Shown: in pieces, positions 16,495 to 23,708 of the stretch | How the letters are laid out: the number at the start of each line of letters is the position of its first letter | Numbering within the stretch: position 1 is the first letter of the stretch | NCBI GenBank assembly: GCA_964655005.1 | Contig: CAZZKE010000037.1 | Coordinates: forward strand, 1-29,236 | DNA from: CAZZKE01 sp964655005 | Lineage (GTDB): Bacteria; Pseudomonadota; Alphaproteobacteria; Rhodospirillales; JABHCV01 | Reading direction: 5' to 3' | DNA: 29,236 nucleotides | Notes under the pieces: generated by a model | Database searches by the model: none | The model's input: only the letters and a program-made list of their open reading frames with translations | What the model was told of the DNA's origin: nothing | Position numbers and translations under genes: made by a program

Positions 16495-16526
16495 CCGTCA
16501 TCAAACCGTCATGGTTGGGCTGTAAG
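16495..16526 (+). promoter_or_regulatory. Pho box and -10 element of phoR
   Basis: Two identical heptamers CCGTCAT (16495-16501 and 16506-16512) are separated by 4 nt, an exact 11-bp period. Each matches 6/7 of the PhoB half-site CTGTCAT. TGTAAG (16521-16526, 4/6) begins 9 nt after the box end, as expected when PhoB replaces -35 recognition. This indicates phosphate-starvation control of phoR. Confidence 0.75.
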
Positions 16527-16576
16527 CATGGCCGATGCATTGGGTTTTTGTCGGCGGCGCAGCCCGCAGGAAGATA

Positions 16577-17851
16577 ATGAATGTTGCCGTAATCGCCGCG
16601 GTATGGGAACGTCCTGCCATGAAAGCGGCAAATATTTTTTTCGGACGCCTGAAGTTTCTGCTGCCGGCCTTGCTGGCGCTTGGAATTTTTGCTGCTTACG
16701 GGAACATCGCGCCGTGGCCGGCGCTCGCCATCGCCGCCCTGATCGTCGGCGGTAGCGGAATTTGGGTAAACCGGCAGGAAGAGCGGGTCCTGGATGACCG
16801 GGTGCAGGGGATCGATACCGCCGTCGCGGCGACCATTCTGGACGCGCTTCCCGACCCGGTCCTGTTGCTGGATGGTTCCCGGCGAATTATTGCCGCCAAC
16901 AAGTCGGCCGACGAGATGTTCGACAAGCCGGCGCGGGACCGCGACTTCGCTACTTCCCTGCGTCATCCCGAGGCGCTTGGCGCCATCAACGACGTGCTGT
17001 CCGGGACTCCTTCGCGGATGGTTGAAATCGGACTCACCGTACCGGTTCCCCATACACTGGAAATGCATGCCGTAGCGGTGGTTGCCGGGGCCGCCGGCGC
17101 GGTCCGGGCGATGATCGCCTTTCATGACATTACGCTGGCCAAGAACGCCCAGCAGATGCGCGCCGATTTCGTCGCCAACGTAAGCCACGAACTGCGTTCG
17201 CCGTTGTCCTCGTTGGTTGGTTTTATTGAAACCCTGGCCGATTCCGCCCGGGACGACGCGGAGGCGCGGGAGCGGTTTCTGGCCATTATGAATGACGAAG
17301 CCCGGCGCATGGCTCGCCTGATCGACGATTTGCTGTCACTGTCGAAGGTCGAGGCCAACGAACATATCCGTCCGGGCGACCAGATCAATGTGGAACAGAT
17401 CATCGGCAGCGTGGTCGATGCCCTGTCGGTCAAGGCGACCGCCCGTAAAATCAACATTTGCCGGGAAGGCCTGGAAGATTTGCCGGCCATACCGGGAGAA
17501 CGTGACGAATTGGCCGAGGTCTTCACCAACCTGCTTGATAATGCCATCAAGTATACACCCAGAGATTCCAGGGTGGATATCCGCGCCAGTCTTTGCGAAC
17601 GCATACCCGATATCGGCGGGACCGGGGTGCGTATCGATATTTCCGACACCGGCGACGGCATAGCGTCCGAGCACATCCCACGGTTGACGGAGCGTTTTTA
17701 CCGTATCGACAAGGGGCGTTCCAGGCGGATGGGCGGCACCGGACTGGGCCTGGCCATAGTTAAGCATATTGTCAGCCGCCATCGCGGTCGATTCGCGATC
17801 ACCAGCGAGGTTGGCAAAGGCAGTACCTTCACCGTTTATCTGCCGTCATAA
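16577..17851 (+). CDS. phoR: Phosphate regulon sensor histidine kinase
   Basis: PhoR autophosphorylates and passes phosphate to PhoB when phosphate is scarce, and is held inactive by the Pst transporter with PhoU. From ATG 16577 (AGGAAG upstream) it has 424 residues. Two N-terminal hydrophobic segments lie at about 27-41 and 46-59, with no large periplasmic domain. A PAS domain spans about 83-190 (LDALPDPVLLLDGSRRIIAAN). The phospho-accepting His is H204 in FVANVSHELRSPL, followed by N box FTNLLDNAIKY, G1 DTGDGI and G2 GGTGLGLAIVKH. ATG 16619 is an alternative start. The gene heads the complete phoR-pst-phoU-phoB cluster; its last two codons lie inside the first Pho repeat of the pstS promoter. 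Confidence 0.94.
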   Translation: MNVAVIAAVWERPAMKAANIFFGRLKFLLPALLALGIFAAYGNIAPWPALAIAALIVGGSGIWVNRQEERVLDDRVQGIDTAVAATILDALPDPVLLLDGSRRIIAANKSADEMFDKPARDRDFATSLRHPEALGAINDVLSGTPSRMVEIGLTVPVPHTLEMHAVAVVAGAAGAVRAMIAFHDITLAKNAQQMRADFVANVSHELRSPLSSLVGFIETLADSARDDAEARERFLAIMNDEARRMARLIDDLLSLSKVEANEHIRPGDQINVEQIIGSVVDALSVKATARKINICREGLEDLPAIPGERDELAEVFTNLLDNAIKYTPRDSRVDIRASLCERIPDIGGTGVRIDISDTGDGIASEHIPRLTERFYRIDKGRSRRMGGTGLGLAIVKHIVSRHRGRFAITSEVGKGSTFTVYLPS

Positions 17852-17882
17852 AACCGTAACACAATCGTCATAAAAGCGACCC
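17843..17882 (+). promoter_or_regulatory. Tandem Pho box of pstS overlapping the phoR stop
   Basis: Heptamers at exact 11-bp spacing: CCGTCAT (17843-17849), CCGTAAC (17854-17860), TCGTCAT (17865-17871) and a weak fourth, GCGACCC (17876-17882). The spacers are AAAA, ACAA and AAAA. They match the PhoB half-site CTGTCAT at 6, 4 and 5 of 7 positions for the first three. The first repeat encodes the final Pro-Ser of phoR and part of its stop codon. Confidence 0.85.
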
Positions 17883-17890
17883 GTTCAAAT

Positions 17891-17896
17891 TATAAT
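17891..17896 (+). promoter_or_regulatory. Consensus -10 element of pstS
   Basis: A perfect TATAAT starts 9 nt after the last Pho heptamer. No -35 hexamer is present at the proper distance, as is usual for PhoB-dependent promoters. The predicted start is near 17903. Confidence 0.85.
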
Positions 17897-17899
17897 GTG

Positions 17900-17928
17900 C
17901 TGCGCGTCGGCGGCATGTGCCGTCGCAG
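17900..17928 (+). promoter_or_regulatory. Stem-loop in the pstS 5' leader
   Basis: CTGCG (17900-17904) pairs with CGCAG (17924-17928) and CGGC (17911-17914) with GCCG (17919-17922) around an ATGT loop. It lies at the very 5' end of the predicted mRNA, where such hairpins slow decay. Confidence 0.4.
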
Positions 17929-17956
17929 AGGTTTGAATTATTGAATGGAGAGTTTT

Positions 17957-18994
17957 ATGTTCAAGAAACTAGTCTTAACCGCCGCCGTTGCCGGGGCGAT
18001 TTTCGCTCAGGGCCAGGGCGCCCAGGCCCGCGAGCAGATTCGCATCGTCGGTTCATCGACAGTATTTCCCTTCGCCACCACGGTTGCCGAACGGTTCGGC
18101 CGGACCACCAGTTTCAAAACACCGGTAGTCGAAAGCACCGGCTCGGGCGGCGGCCTGAAGCTGTTCTGCGCCGGCGCCGGCGACAATGACCCGGACATCA
18201 CCAACGCCTCGCGCCGGATCAAGAAAAGCGAAGTCGAAAGGTGCGCCAAGAACGGCATCACCGCCATCACCGAAATCAAGATCGGCTATGACGGCATCGT
18301 CATCGCCAACTCGAAGCGGGCGCCGCGGATGACATTGACCCTGAAAGACATCTACCTGGCCCTGGCGAAGAACGTGCCGAACGGCGAAGGCAAGACCCAG
18401 CCCAATCCATACAAGACCTGGAAAGACGTCAACCCGTCCCTGCCGGCGACCAAGATCGAAGTGCTCGGCCCGCCGCCGACCTCCGGTACCCGCGACGCCT
18501 TCGCCGAACTGGCAATGGAAGGCGGCTGCAAGAAAATTTCCTGGATCAAGGCCATGAAGAAGAAAGACAAGAAGGCCTACAAGGTTCTTTGTCACACGCT
18601 TCGTGAAGACGGCGCCTATATTGAAGCCGGCGAGAACGACAACCTGATCGTTCAGAAGCTGGAAGGCAACAAGGACGCCTTCGGCATATTCGGCTATAGC
18701 TTCCTGGACCAGAACGCCGACAAGGTTCAGGGTTCGATAATCAACAATGTCGAACCGACGTTTGAAAATATCGCGGATGCGAAATATCCGGTGTCGCGCG
18801 CGCTTTACTTCTACGTCAAGAAGTCCCAGGTTGGCAAAGTCGCCGGTATCACCGAATACCTGAAGGAATTCACCTCCGAGAAAGCCTGGGGTGAAGATGG
18901 CTATCTGGCGGAAAAGGGCCTTATCCCGATGCCTGACGCCGAACGCAAGGCCTACCGGAAGACAGCGGCCAGCCTGACCAATATGTCCATGTAA
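17957..18994 (+). CDS. pstS: Phosphate ABC transporter periplasmic binding protein
   Basis: The high-affinity phosphate receptor of the Pst transporter. From the ATG at 17957 (GGAGAG upstream) it has 345 residues with a signal peptide (MFKKLVLTAAVAGAIFAQ, cleavage probably after AQA). Phosphate-contact segments visible are RIVGSSTVFPF, VVESTGSGGGLKLFCAG and PPPTSGTRDAFAELA. Codon choice is strongly biased (Lys AAG, few rare codons) compared with its neighbours, typical of a highly expressed gene. It is followed by a 122-nt gap with a stem-loop before pstC, fitting its need for more copies than the membrane subunits. The four-residue-longer start at 17945 is less likely. Confidence 0.96.
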   Translation: MFKKLVLTAAVAGAIFAQGQGAQAREQIRIVGSSTVFPFATTVAERFGRTTSFKTPVVESTGSGGGLKLFCAGAGDNDPDITNASRRIKKSEVERCAKNGITAITEIKIGYDGIVIANSKRAPRMTLTLKDIYLALAKNVPNGEGKTQPNPYKTWKDVNPSLPATKIEVLGPPPTSGTRDAFAELAMEGGCKKISWIKAMKKKDKKAYKVLCHTLREDGAYIEAGENDNLIVQKLEGNKDAFGIFGYSFLDQNADKVQGSIINNVEPTFENIADAKYPVSRALYFYVKKSQVGKVAGITEYLKEFTSEKAWGEDGYLAEKGLIPMPDAERKAYRKTAASLTNMSM

Positions 18995-19023
18995 TCCGGA
19001 CCGACAAGAAGTAGAAAAAGAAA

Positions 19024-19079
19024 AATGGAAGCGACTGGACAGATAAAGTCGAAAGCCTTGTCTTTTCGTCGCTTTCATT
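19024..19079 (+). promoter_or_regulatory. Stem-loop between pstS and pstC
   Basis: AATGGAAGCGAC (19024-19035) pairs with GTCGCTTTCATT (19068-19079) over 12 positions, one of them a G-U wobble. An inner GACA/TGTC pairing (19038-19041 with 19059-19062) extends it. No T tract follows, so it is more likely a 3' stabiliser of pstS mRNA or a weak attenuator than a full terminator. Confidence 0.65.
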
Positions 19080-19116
19080 ACTACCGCCGCAACCAGAATA
19101 ATTCAGTGGAGGCCGG

Positions 19117-20055
19117 ATGTACGTCACGCTGAATCCGGTGCTGCGGAAGATCGTGGAAGAGGTGATTCTCTGGATCCTTATCCTCTCTTCCACGATCGCT
19201 ATTTTAACGACCATCGGTATTGTCCTGTCGCTGCTGTTTGAATCGCTACGATTTTTCGAATCCGTGCCGCTTACCGATTTTCTGTTCGGCCTGAAATGGA
19301 GCCCGCAAACCGCTATCCGGCCCGATCAGATAGGATCGTCGGGAGCCTTCGGCGCCATACCGCTGCTGGCCGGAACGCTGCTGATCAGCACCATCGCCAT
19401 GACCGTCGCCGCGCCGCTGGGGCTGATGGCGGCGATTTACCTGGCCGAATATGCGTCGCGGACAGTGCGCAATATAGTCAAGCCAATTATGGAAATCCTG
19501 GCCGGTATTCCGACCGTCGTTTACGGTTTTTTCGCGGCCCTGGTGGTCGGGCCAATGCTGCGCGGCGGCGGCACCGGAATTGGAATCGAAATATCGTCGG
19601 AAAGCGCCCTGGCCGCCGGCCTGGCGATGGGCATCATGATTGTTCCCCTGGTATCGTCGTTATCGGATGATGTCATCCGGGCCGTGCCGCAAAGCCTGCG
19701 CGATGGTTCGCTAGGTCTTGGCGGTACGCGTTCGGAAACGATACGAAAGGTGGTCCTGGCGGCGGCTTTGCCGGGGATTGTCGGCTCGTTGCTGTTGGCG
19801 GCGTCACGGGCCATCGGCGAAACCATGATCGTCGTCATGGCGGCTGGATTGTCGGCCAAGCTGACGGCCAACCCCCTGGAAGCGGTGACCACGGTGACGG
19901 TGCAGATCGTTACCCTGTTGACCGGGGATCAGGAATTTGACAGCCCCAAGACCCTGGCCGCCTTCGCCCTTGGCCTGTTGTTGTTTGTCGTTACCCTGAT
20001 GCTGAACATGATTGCCCTCCGGGTAGTCAAGAAATACCGGGAAAAGTATGACTGA
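19117..20055 (+). CDS. pstC: Phosphate ABC transporter permease PstC
   Basis: One of the two membrane subunits of the Pst importer. It has 312 residues with about six transmembrane helices: the first at about 15-40, then a periplasmic loop (FLFGLKWSPQTAIRPDQIGSS), and the ABC-permease EAA-like segment around LRDGSLGLGGTRSETIRKVVLPAA-like residues 195-220. GAFGAIPLLAGTLLIS and AGIPTVVYGFFAALVV are typical PstC signatures. The length fits the short enterobacterial form rather than the longer ones in some alphaproteobacteria. The start follows GGAGG with only a 4-nt spacer. It overlaps pstA by 8 nt. Codons 12-27 contain a long inverted repeat. Confidence 0.94.
   Translation: MYVTLNPVLRKIVEEVILWILILSSTIAILTTIGIVLSLLFESLRFFESVPLTDFLFGLKWSPQTAIRPDQIGSSGAFGAIPLLAGTLLISTIAMTVAAPLGLMAAIYLAEYASRTVRNIVKPIMEILAGIPTVVYGFFAALVVGPMLRGGGTGIGIEISSESALAAGLAMGIMIVPLVSSLSDDVIRAVPQSLRDGSLGLGGTRSETIRKVVLAAALPGIVGSLLLAASRAIGETMIVVMAAGLSAKLTANPLEAVTTVTVQIVTLLTGDQEFDSPKTLAAFALGLLLFVVTLMLNMIALRVVKKYREKYD
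19149..19197 (+). repeat. 13-bp perfect inverted repeat inside the pstC 5' coding region
   Basis: GATCGTGGAAGAG (19149-19161) and CTCTTCCACGATC (19185-19197) are perfect inverted repeats separated by 23 nt, starting 32 nt after the pstC start. The mRNA hairpin would form just downstream of the initiating ribosome. Confidence 0.7.
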
Positions 20056-21316
20056 TACGGAACGAAAAATGCTAAAACGGCGGCACCGGGCGGAACGTCG
20101 TTTCCGGCTGTACGGCGTGGCGGCGATTTCGGTGGCCCTGGCGATGCTGGCAAGCATCATAGTCTCACTGATCATCATGGGTCAAAGCGCGTTCCGGCAG
20201 TCCGAAATAGACCTGCCGATAGTGTTTGATGCCGATATCATCTACGCCGATGGTGAACAGACAAAACAGGCGCTGTATGGCGCCGATTACCAGAAACTGG
20301 CCCGGAACGCGCTTCGGAAATTATTTCCGGATGTCAAAAAACGCCGGGACAAGAAAAGATTGTACAAATTGCTAAGCCCCGGCGCCGGGTTCGTATTACG
20401 CAGTATTGTGCTGGCCGACCCGACCATTATCGGACAGACGCGGCGGTTGTCCCTGCCGATTTCCGATGATGCCGATCTGTATGTCAAAGGCCAGGTCGAT
20501 ACTAATCTGGCCGAGAACGAACGCCAGATTAATGACCGTCAGATCGGCTGGATTGACGAACTGTTGAAAAAAGGCCTGATCGAGCTCCGCTTCAATAGTC
20601 GATTCTTCACCGATGGCGATTCCCGCGAGCCGGAAATGGCCGGCATCATGGGCGCGATCAAGGGCTCTTTCTACACGCTGCTGGTTTGCTTTTTACTGTC
20701 TTTCCCGGTCGGCGTGCTGGCTTCGATTTATCTGGAGGCATTCGCCCCGAAAAACCGGCTGACCGATTTTATCGAAATTAACATAAATAACCTGGCCGCC
20801 GTGCCGTCAATCGTGTTCGGGCTGCTTGGACTGGCGGTGTTCCTGAACTTTCTGGGATTGCCCCGTTCGGCGCCGCTGGTCGGCGGCATGGTGCTGGCGC
20901 TGATGACCCTGCCGACCGTTATTATCGCCGCCCGTGCGGCCCTGAGGGCGGTGCCGCCGTCAATTTTTCAGGCGGCGCTGGGTCTTGGCGCGACCCGCAT
21001 GCAGGCGGTGTTCCACCATGTCCTGCCGCTGGCCATGCCGGGCGTCATGACCGGAGCCATTATCGGCCTGGCCCAGGCTTTGGGTGAATCGGCGCCCCTG
21101 CTGATGATCGGCATGATCGCTTTCATTGTCGATATACCGGCCAGCGTGGTCGATCCGGCGACCACCTTGCCGGTGCAGATATTTCTCTGGGCCGACAGCC
21201 CGGAACGGGCCTTCGTCGCCAAGACTGCGGCGGGTATTCTTGTGTTGCTGGCGTTTCTGGTTGCGATGAACCTGTCGGCGGTAATCTTGCGTAAAAAATT
21301 TGAGCGTCAGTGGTAG
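20048..21316 (+). CDS. pstA: Phosphate ABC transporter permease PstA, long form
   Basis: The second Pst membrane subunit, 422 residues. The first helix (about 22-44) is followed by a periplasmic domain of about 150 residues (DLPIVFDADIIYADG through LIELRFNSRFFTDGDSREPEMAG), the DUF3333-type insertion of many alphaproteobacterial PstA proteins and absent from E. coli PstA. The permease core has GSFYTLLVCFLLSFPVGVLAS, NNLAAVPSIVFGLLGLAVF, the EAA loop ALGLGATRMQAVFHHVLPLA and AQALGESAPLLMIGM. It overlaps pstC by 8 nt, so the two membrane subunits are translationally coupled. Confidence 0.95.
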   Translation: MTDTERKMLKRRHRAERRFRLYGVAAISVALAMLASIIVSLIIMGQSAFRQSEIDLPIVFDADIIYADGEQTKQALYGADYQKLARNALRKLFPDVKKRRDKKRLYKLLSPGAGFVLRSIVLADPTIIGQTRRLSLPISDDADLYVKGQVDTNLAENERQINDRQIGWIDELLKKGLIELRFNSRFFTDGDSREPEMAGIMGAIKGSFYTLLVCFLLSFPVGVLASIYLEAFAPKNRLTDFIEININNLAAVPSIVFGLLGLAVFLNFLGLPRSAPLVGGMVLALMTLPTVIIAARAALRAVPPSIFQAALGLGATRMQAVFHHVLPLAMPGVMTGAIIGLAQALGESAPLLMIGMIAFIVDIPASVVDPATTLPVQIFLWADSPERAFVAKTAAGILVLLAFLVAMNLSAVILRKKFERQW

Positions 21317-21332
21317 TACAATGGAAGCAATA

Positions 21333-22139
21333 ATGGACGAACAGAATGAAAGCTCGTTTCTGCACGCAGTGCCGAAAGGGGCCTCGGTCAAGATTACGGC
21401 CCGCGACGTTAATGTCTTCTATGGCGACAAGCAGGCCTTGTTCGGCATTTACCTGGCGATTCCCGAACATCAGGTAACGGCGCTGATCGGACCTTCCGGG
21501 TGCGGTAAATCGACTTTCCTTCGTTGCATCAACCGCATGAACGATGTCATCGAAGGCTGTCGGGTCGATGGCGTTATCGAAATGGACGGCGAGAATATTG
21601 TCGATAAATCGATTGATGTGGTCCTTTTGCGACGCCGGGTCGGCATGGTGTTTCAGAAGGCGAATCCGTTTCCGAAATCGATTTACGACAACGTTGCCTA
21701 TGGTCCCCGTATTCACGGCCTGGCCGCGAACAAGGATGCGCTGGACGACATCGTGGTGACCAGCCTGACCCGCGCCGGCCTGTGGGATGAAGTCAGGGAC
21801 CGGCTGCAATCTCCGGGGACGGGGCTTTCCGGTGGCCAGCAGCAGCGTCTTTGCATCGCGCGCGCCATCGCCGTTTCGCCGGAAGTGATCCTGATGGATG
21901 AACCGTGCTCGGCGCTTGACCCCATCGCGACGGCGAAAATTGAAGAATTGATCGACGAACTGCGCGAAAACTACACCATCGTCATGGTTACCCATTCGAT
22001 GCAGCAAGCGGCCCGGATATCACAAACCACGGCCTTTTTCCATTTGGGGAATTTGGTTGAAAAAGGCGATACCGACCAAATATTCACCAATCCGGAAGAC
22101 GAACGAACGCAAGCTTATATTACCGGTCGTATCGGCTAG
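21333..22139 (+). CDS. pstB: Phosphate ABC transporter ATP-binding protein
   Basis: The ATPase subunit of the Pst importer, about 268 residues from the ATG at 21333. All ABC motifs are present: Walker A GPSGCGKST, the Q-loop GMVFQKANPFPKSIYDNVAYG, signature LSGGQQQR, Walker B VILMDEPCSALDP and switch His in VMVTHSMQQAARIS. The N-terminal segment ARDVNVFYGDKQAL is typical of PstB. The start at 21333 has GGA 7 nt upstream; ATG 21321, four codons earlier, is the alternative. It starts 16 nt after the pstA stop and is followed by phoU after 23 nt. Confidence 0.96.
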   Translation: MDEQNESSFLHAVPKGASVKITARDVNVFYGDKQALFGIYLAIPEHQVTALIGPSGCGKSTFLRCINRMNDVIEGCRVDGVIEMDGENIVDKSIDVVLLRRRVGMVFQKANPFPKSIYDNVAYGPRIHGLAANKDALDDIVVTSLTRAGLWDEVRDRLQSPGTGLSGGQQQRLCIARAIAVSPEVILMDEPCSALDPIATAKIEELIDELRENYTIVMVTHSMQQAARISQTTAFFHLGNLVEKGDTDQIFTNPEDERTQAYITGRIG

Positions 22140-22162
22140 ACGCCTGACAAAAGGAAAGCGCT

Positions 22163-22885
22163 ATGGCAAAGGATCATATCGTCAAATCTTTCGATAATGA
22201 ATTGGACAATATGGGAACCATCATCGCCGAAATGGGCGGGGTGGCGGAACGGCAACTGTCGAAGGCCATCGAAGCACTGGTCCGGCGCGATGCCGAACTG
22301 GCGGAACGGGTAGTCGCCGATGACGTCTTGCTTGATCGCCTGGAAGTCGAACTGGACAGTGTGGCGATGACCCTTCTGGCCCTGCGTCAGCCCATGGCCA
22401 AGGACCTGCGCGCCGTTATCGCCGGGTTGAAGACCGCAAGCAACCTGGAACGGATTGGCGATTACGCCAAGAACATCGCCAAGCGGGCGATCACCCTGAT
22501 GCAATCGGACCCGATCGGCGGCGCCCCCAGAACCATTTCCCGCATGGCCGATCTGGTCCGGGGGATGATCGGCAACGTGCTTGACGCCTACGCCGAACAC
22601 GATGTCGACAAGGCCGCCGATGTTCGGGTCAGGGACGAGGAAGTCGATCAACTGCACACCAGCCTGTTTCGCGAACTGCTGACTTATATGATGGAAGACC
22701 CGCACAGCATTACGCCCTGCACGCATCTGCTGTTTATCGCGAAAAATATCGAACGCATGGGCGACCACGCGACCAATATCGCCGAATACGTTCATTTTAT
22801 CGCCCACGGCGATGTTCCCATGGAAGCCCGCCCGAAAGACGACCAGACCAGCGAGACCGTCGTCGAACCCAGGCCGGATGTATAG
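22163..22885 (+). CDS. phoU: Phosphate signalling protein PhoU
   Basis: A peripheral protein that links the Pst transporter to PhoR and keeps the regulon off when phosphate is ample. It has 240 residues with two three-helix repeats, each bearing the metal-binding E-x3-D motif: NLERIGDYAKNIAKRA (about residues 94-109) and NIERMGDHATNIAEYV (about 195-210). The start has Shine-Dalgarno AAGGA 7 nt upstream. It lies between pstB and phoB, 12 nt before the latter. Confidence 0.96.
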   Translation: MAKDHIVKSFDNELDNMGTIIAEMGGVAERQLSKAIEALVRRDAELAERVVADDVLLDRLEVELDSVAMTLLALRQPMAKDLRAVIAGLKTASNLERIGDYAKNIAKRAITLMQSDPIGGAPRTISRMADLVRGMIGNVLDAYAEHDVDKAADVRVRDEEVDQLHTSLFRELLTYMMEDPHSITPCTHLLFIAKNIERMGDHATNIAEYVHFIAHGDVPMEARPKDDQTSETVVEPRPDV

Positions 22886-22897
22886 GACAGGCACACG

Positions 22898-23590
22898 ATG
22901 GAACCTCTTGTACTGATCGTCGAAGATGAAGCGCCACAGGCGGAAATGCTTCGCTACAACCTTGAAAAGGGCGGTTTTCGAACGGTAATTGCCGAAGACG
23001 GCGAAGAAGGACTAATCCTGGCGCGCGAGCAAAACCCCGATTTGGCGGTCCTGGACTGGATGCTGCCGGGCTTGAGCGGCATCGATCTTTGCCATCGTCT
23101 GCGGGAAGGAAAGGCGACGAAAAACATACCGATCATTCTGCTGACTGCCCGCGGCGAGGAAGACGATCGCGTTCAGGGTCTCGACAGTGGCGCCGATGAC
23201 TATATGGTCAAACCGTTCTCGCCCAAGGAAATGCTGGCCCGGGTGCGCGCCCTGCTGCGCCGCATGAGTCCCGCCTTGGGCGGTGAAATCATGTCATACG
23301 GCGATATCGAAATGGATCTGGCCGCCCACAAGGTGGTGCGGGCCGGCAGGACGGTGCATCTGGGGCCGACCGAATACCGCTTGCTCAGGACCCTGATGGA
23401 ACGCCCCGGCAGGGTACTGTCCCGGGATCGTCTGCTCGATCTGGCCTGGGGACGGGACGTTTATGTCGAAGACCGCACCGTCGATGTTCATGTTCGGCGG
23501 TTGCGCATGGCGTTAAACGCCCACGGCGCCACCGACGTTATCCGCACGGTTCGCGGCGAAGGCTATTCTCTGGACGACGGCAGCGCCTGA
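22898..23590 (+). CDS. phoB: Phosphate regulon response regulator PhoB
   Basis: The DNA-binding activator of the Pho regulon, 230 residues. The receiver domain has the acidic pair E10-D11 in LIVEDE, phosphorylation site D53 in LAVLDWMLPGLSG (typical of PhoB), T83 and K105 in YMVKPFSPKEM. The C-terminal winged helix has the PhoB recognition-helix pattern DRTVDVHVRRLRMAL and wing TVRGEGYSLD. It would bind the two Pho boxes upstream of phoR and pstS. It is the last gene of the cluster; the following 118 nt contain no clear terminator. Confidence 0.96.
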   Translation: MEPLVLIVEDEAPQAEMLRYNLEKGGFRTVIAEDGEEGLILAREQNPDLAVLDWMLPGLSGIDLCHRLREGKATKNIPIILLTARGEEDDRVQGLDSGADDYMVKPFSPKEMLARVRALLRRMSPALGGEIMSYGDIEMDLAAHKVVRAGRTVHLGPTEYRLLRTLMERPGRVLSRDRLLDLAWGRDVYVEDRTVDVHVRRLRMALNAHGATDVIRTVRGEGYSLDDGSA

Positions 23591-23708
23591 AACTCTTGCA
23601 ATACGACCGAAACGGGTCAGTAAACGTCGCATCAGGGGCGGAAAGTACTATCCAATCCGGTGTCAATTCTGGCATGTTCTGCACAGGGTATTATCAGGGA
23701 GACAGGCC

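Noticed and set aside
15899..17188. 429-codon minus-strand frame opposite the hemerythrin and phoR genes
   Set aside because: It lies opposite two clear genes and crosses their promoter; the translation is low-complexity Gly/Arg/Gln/His and resembles no family.
18053..19078. 341-codon open frame antisense to pstS
   Set aside because: Long antisense frames are frequent opposite codon-biased GC-rich genes; pstS is unambiguous and the antisense product has no recognisable feature.
19025..19132. 35-codon ORF (MEATGQIKSK...) overlapping the pstC start, considered as a leader peptide or a lost PstC N-terminus
   Set aside because: No ribosome binding site, it overlaps the intergenic stem-loop, its sequence does not look like a PstC helix, and pstC already has a normal length with its own GGAGG.
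23591..23708. Promoter or riboswitch before fhs (TATTAT at 23689)
   Set aside because: The hexamer is too close to the start codon and lacks a -35; no riboswitch fold could be recognised by eye.
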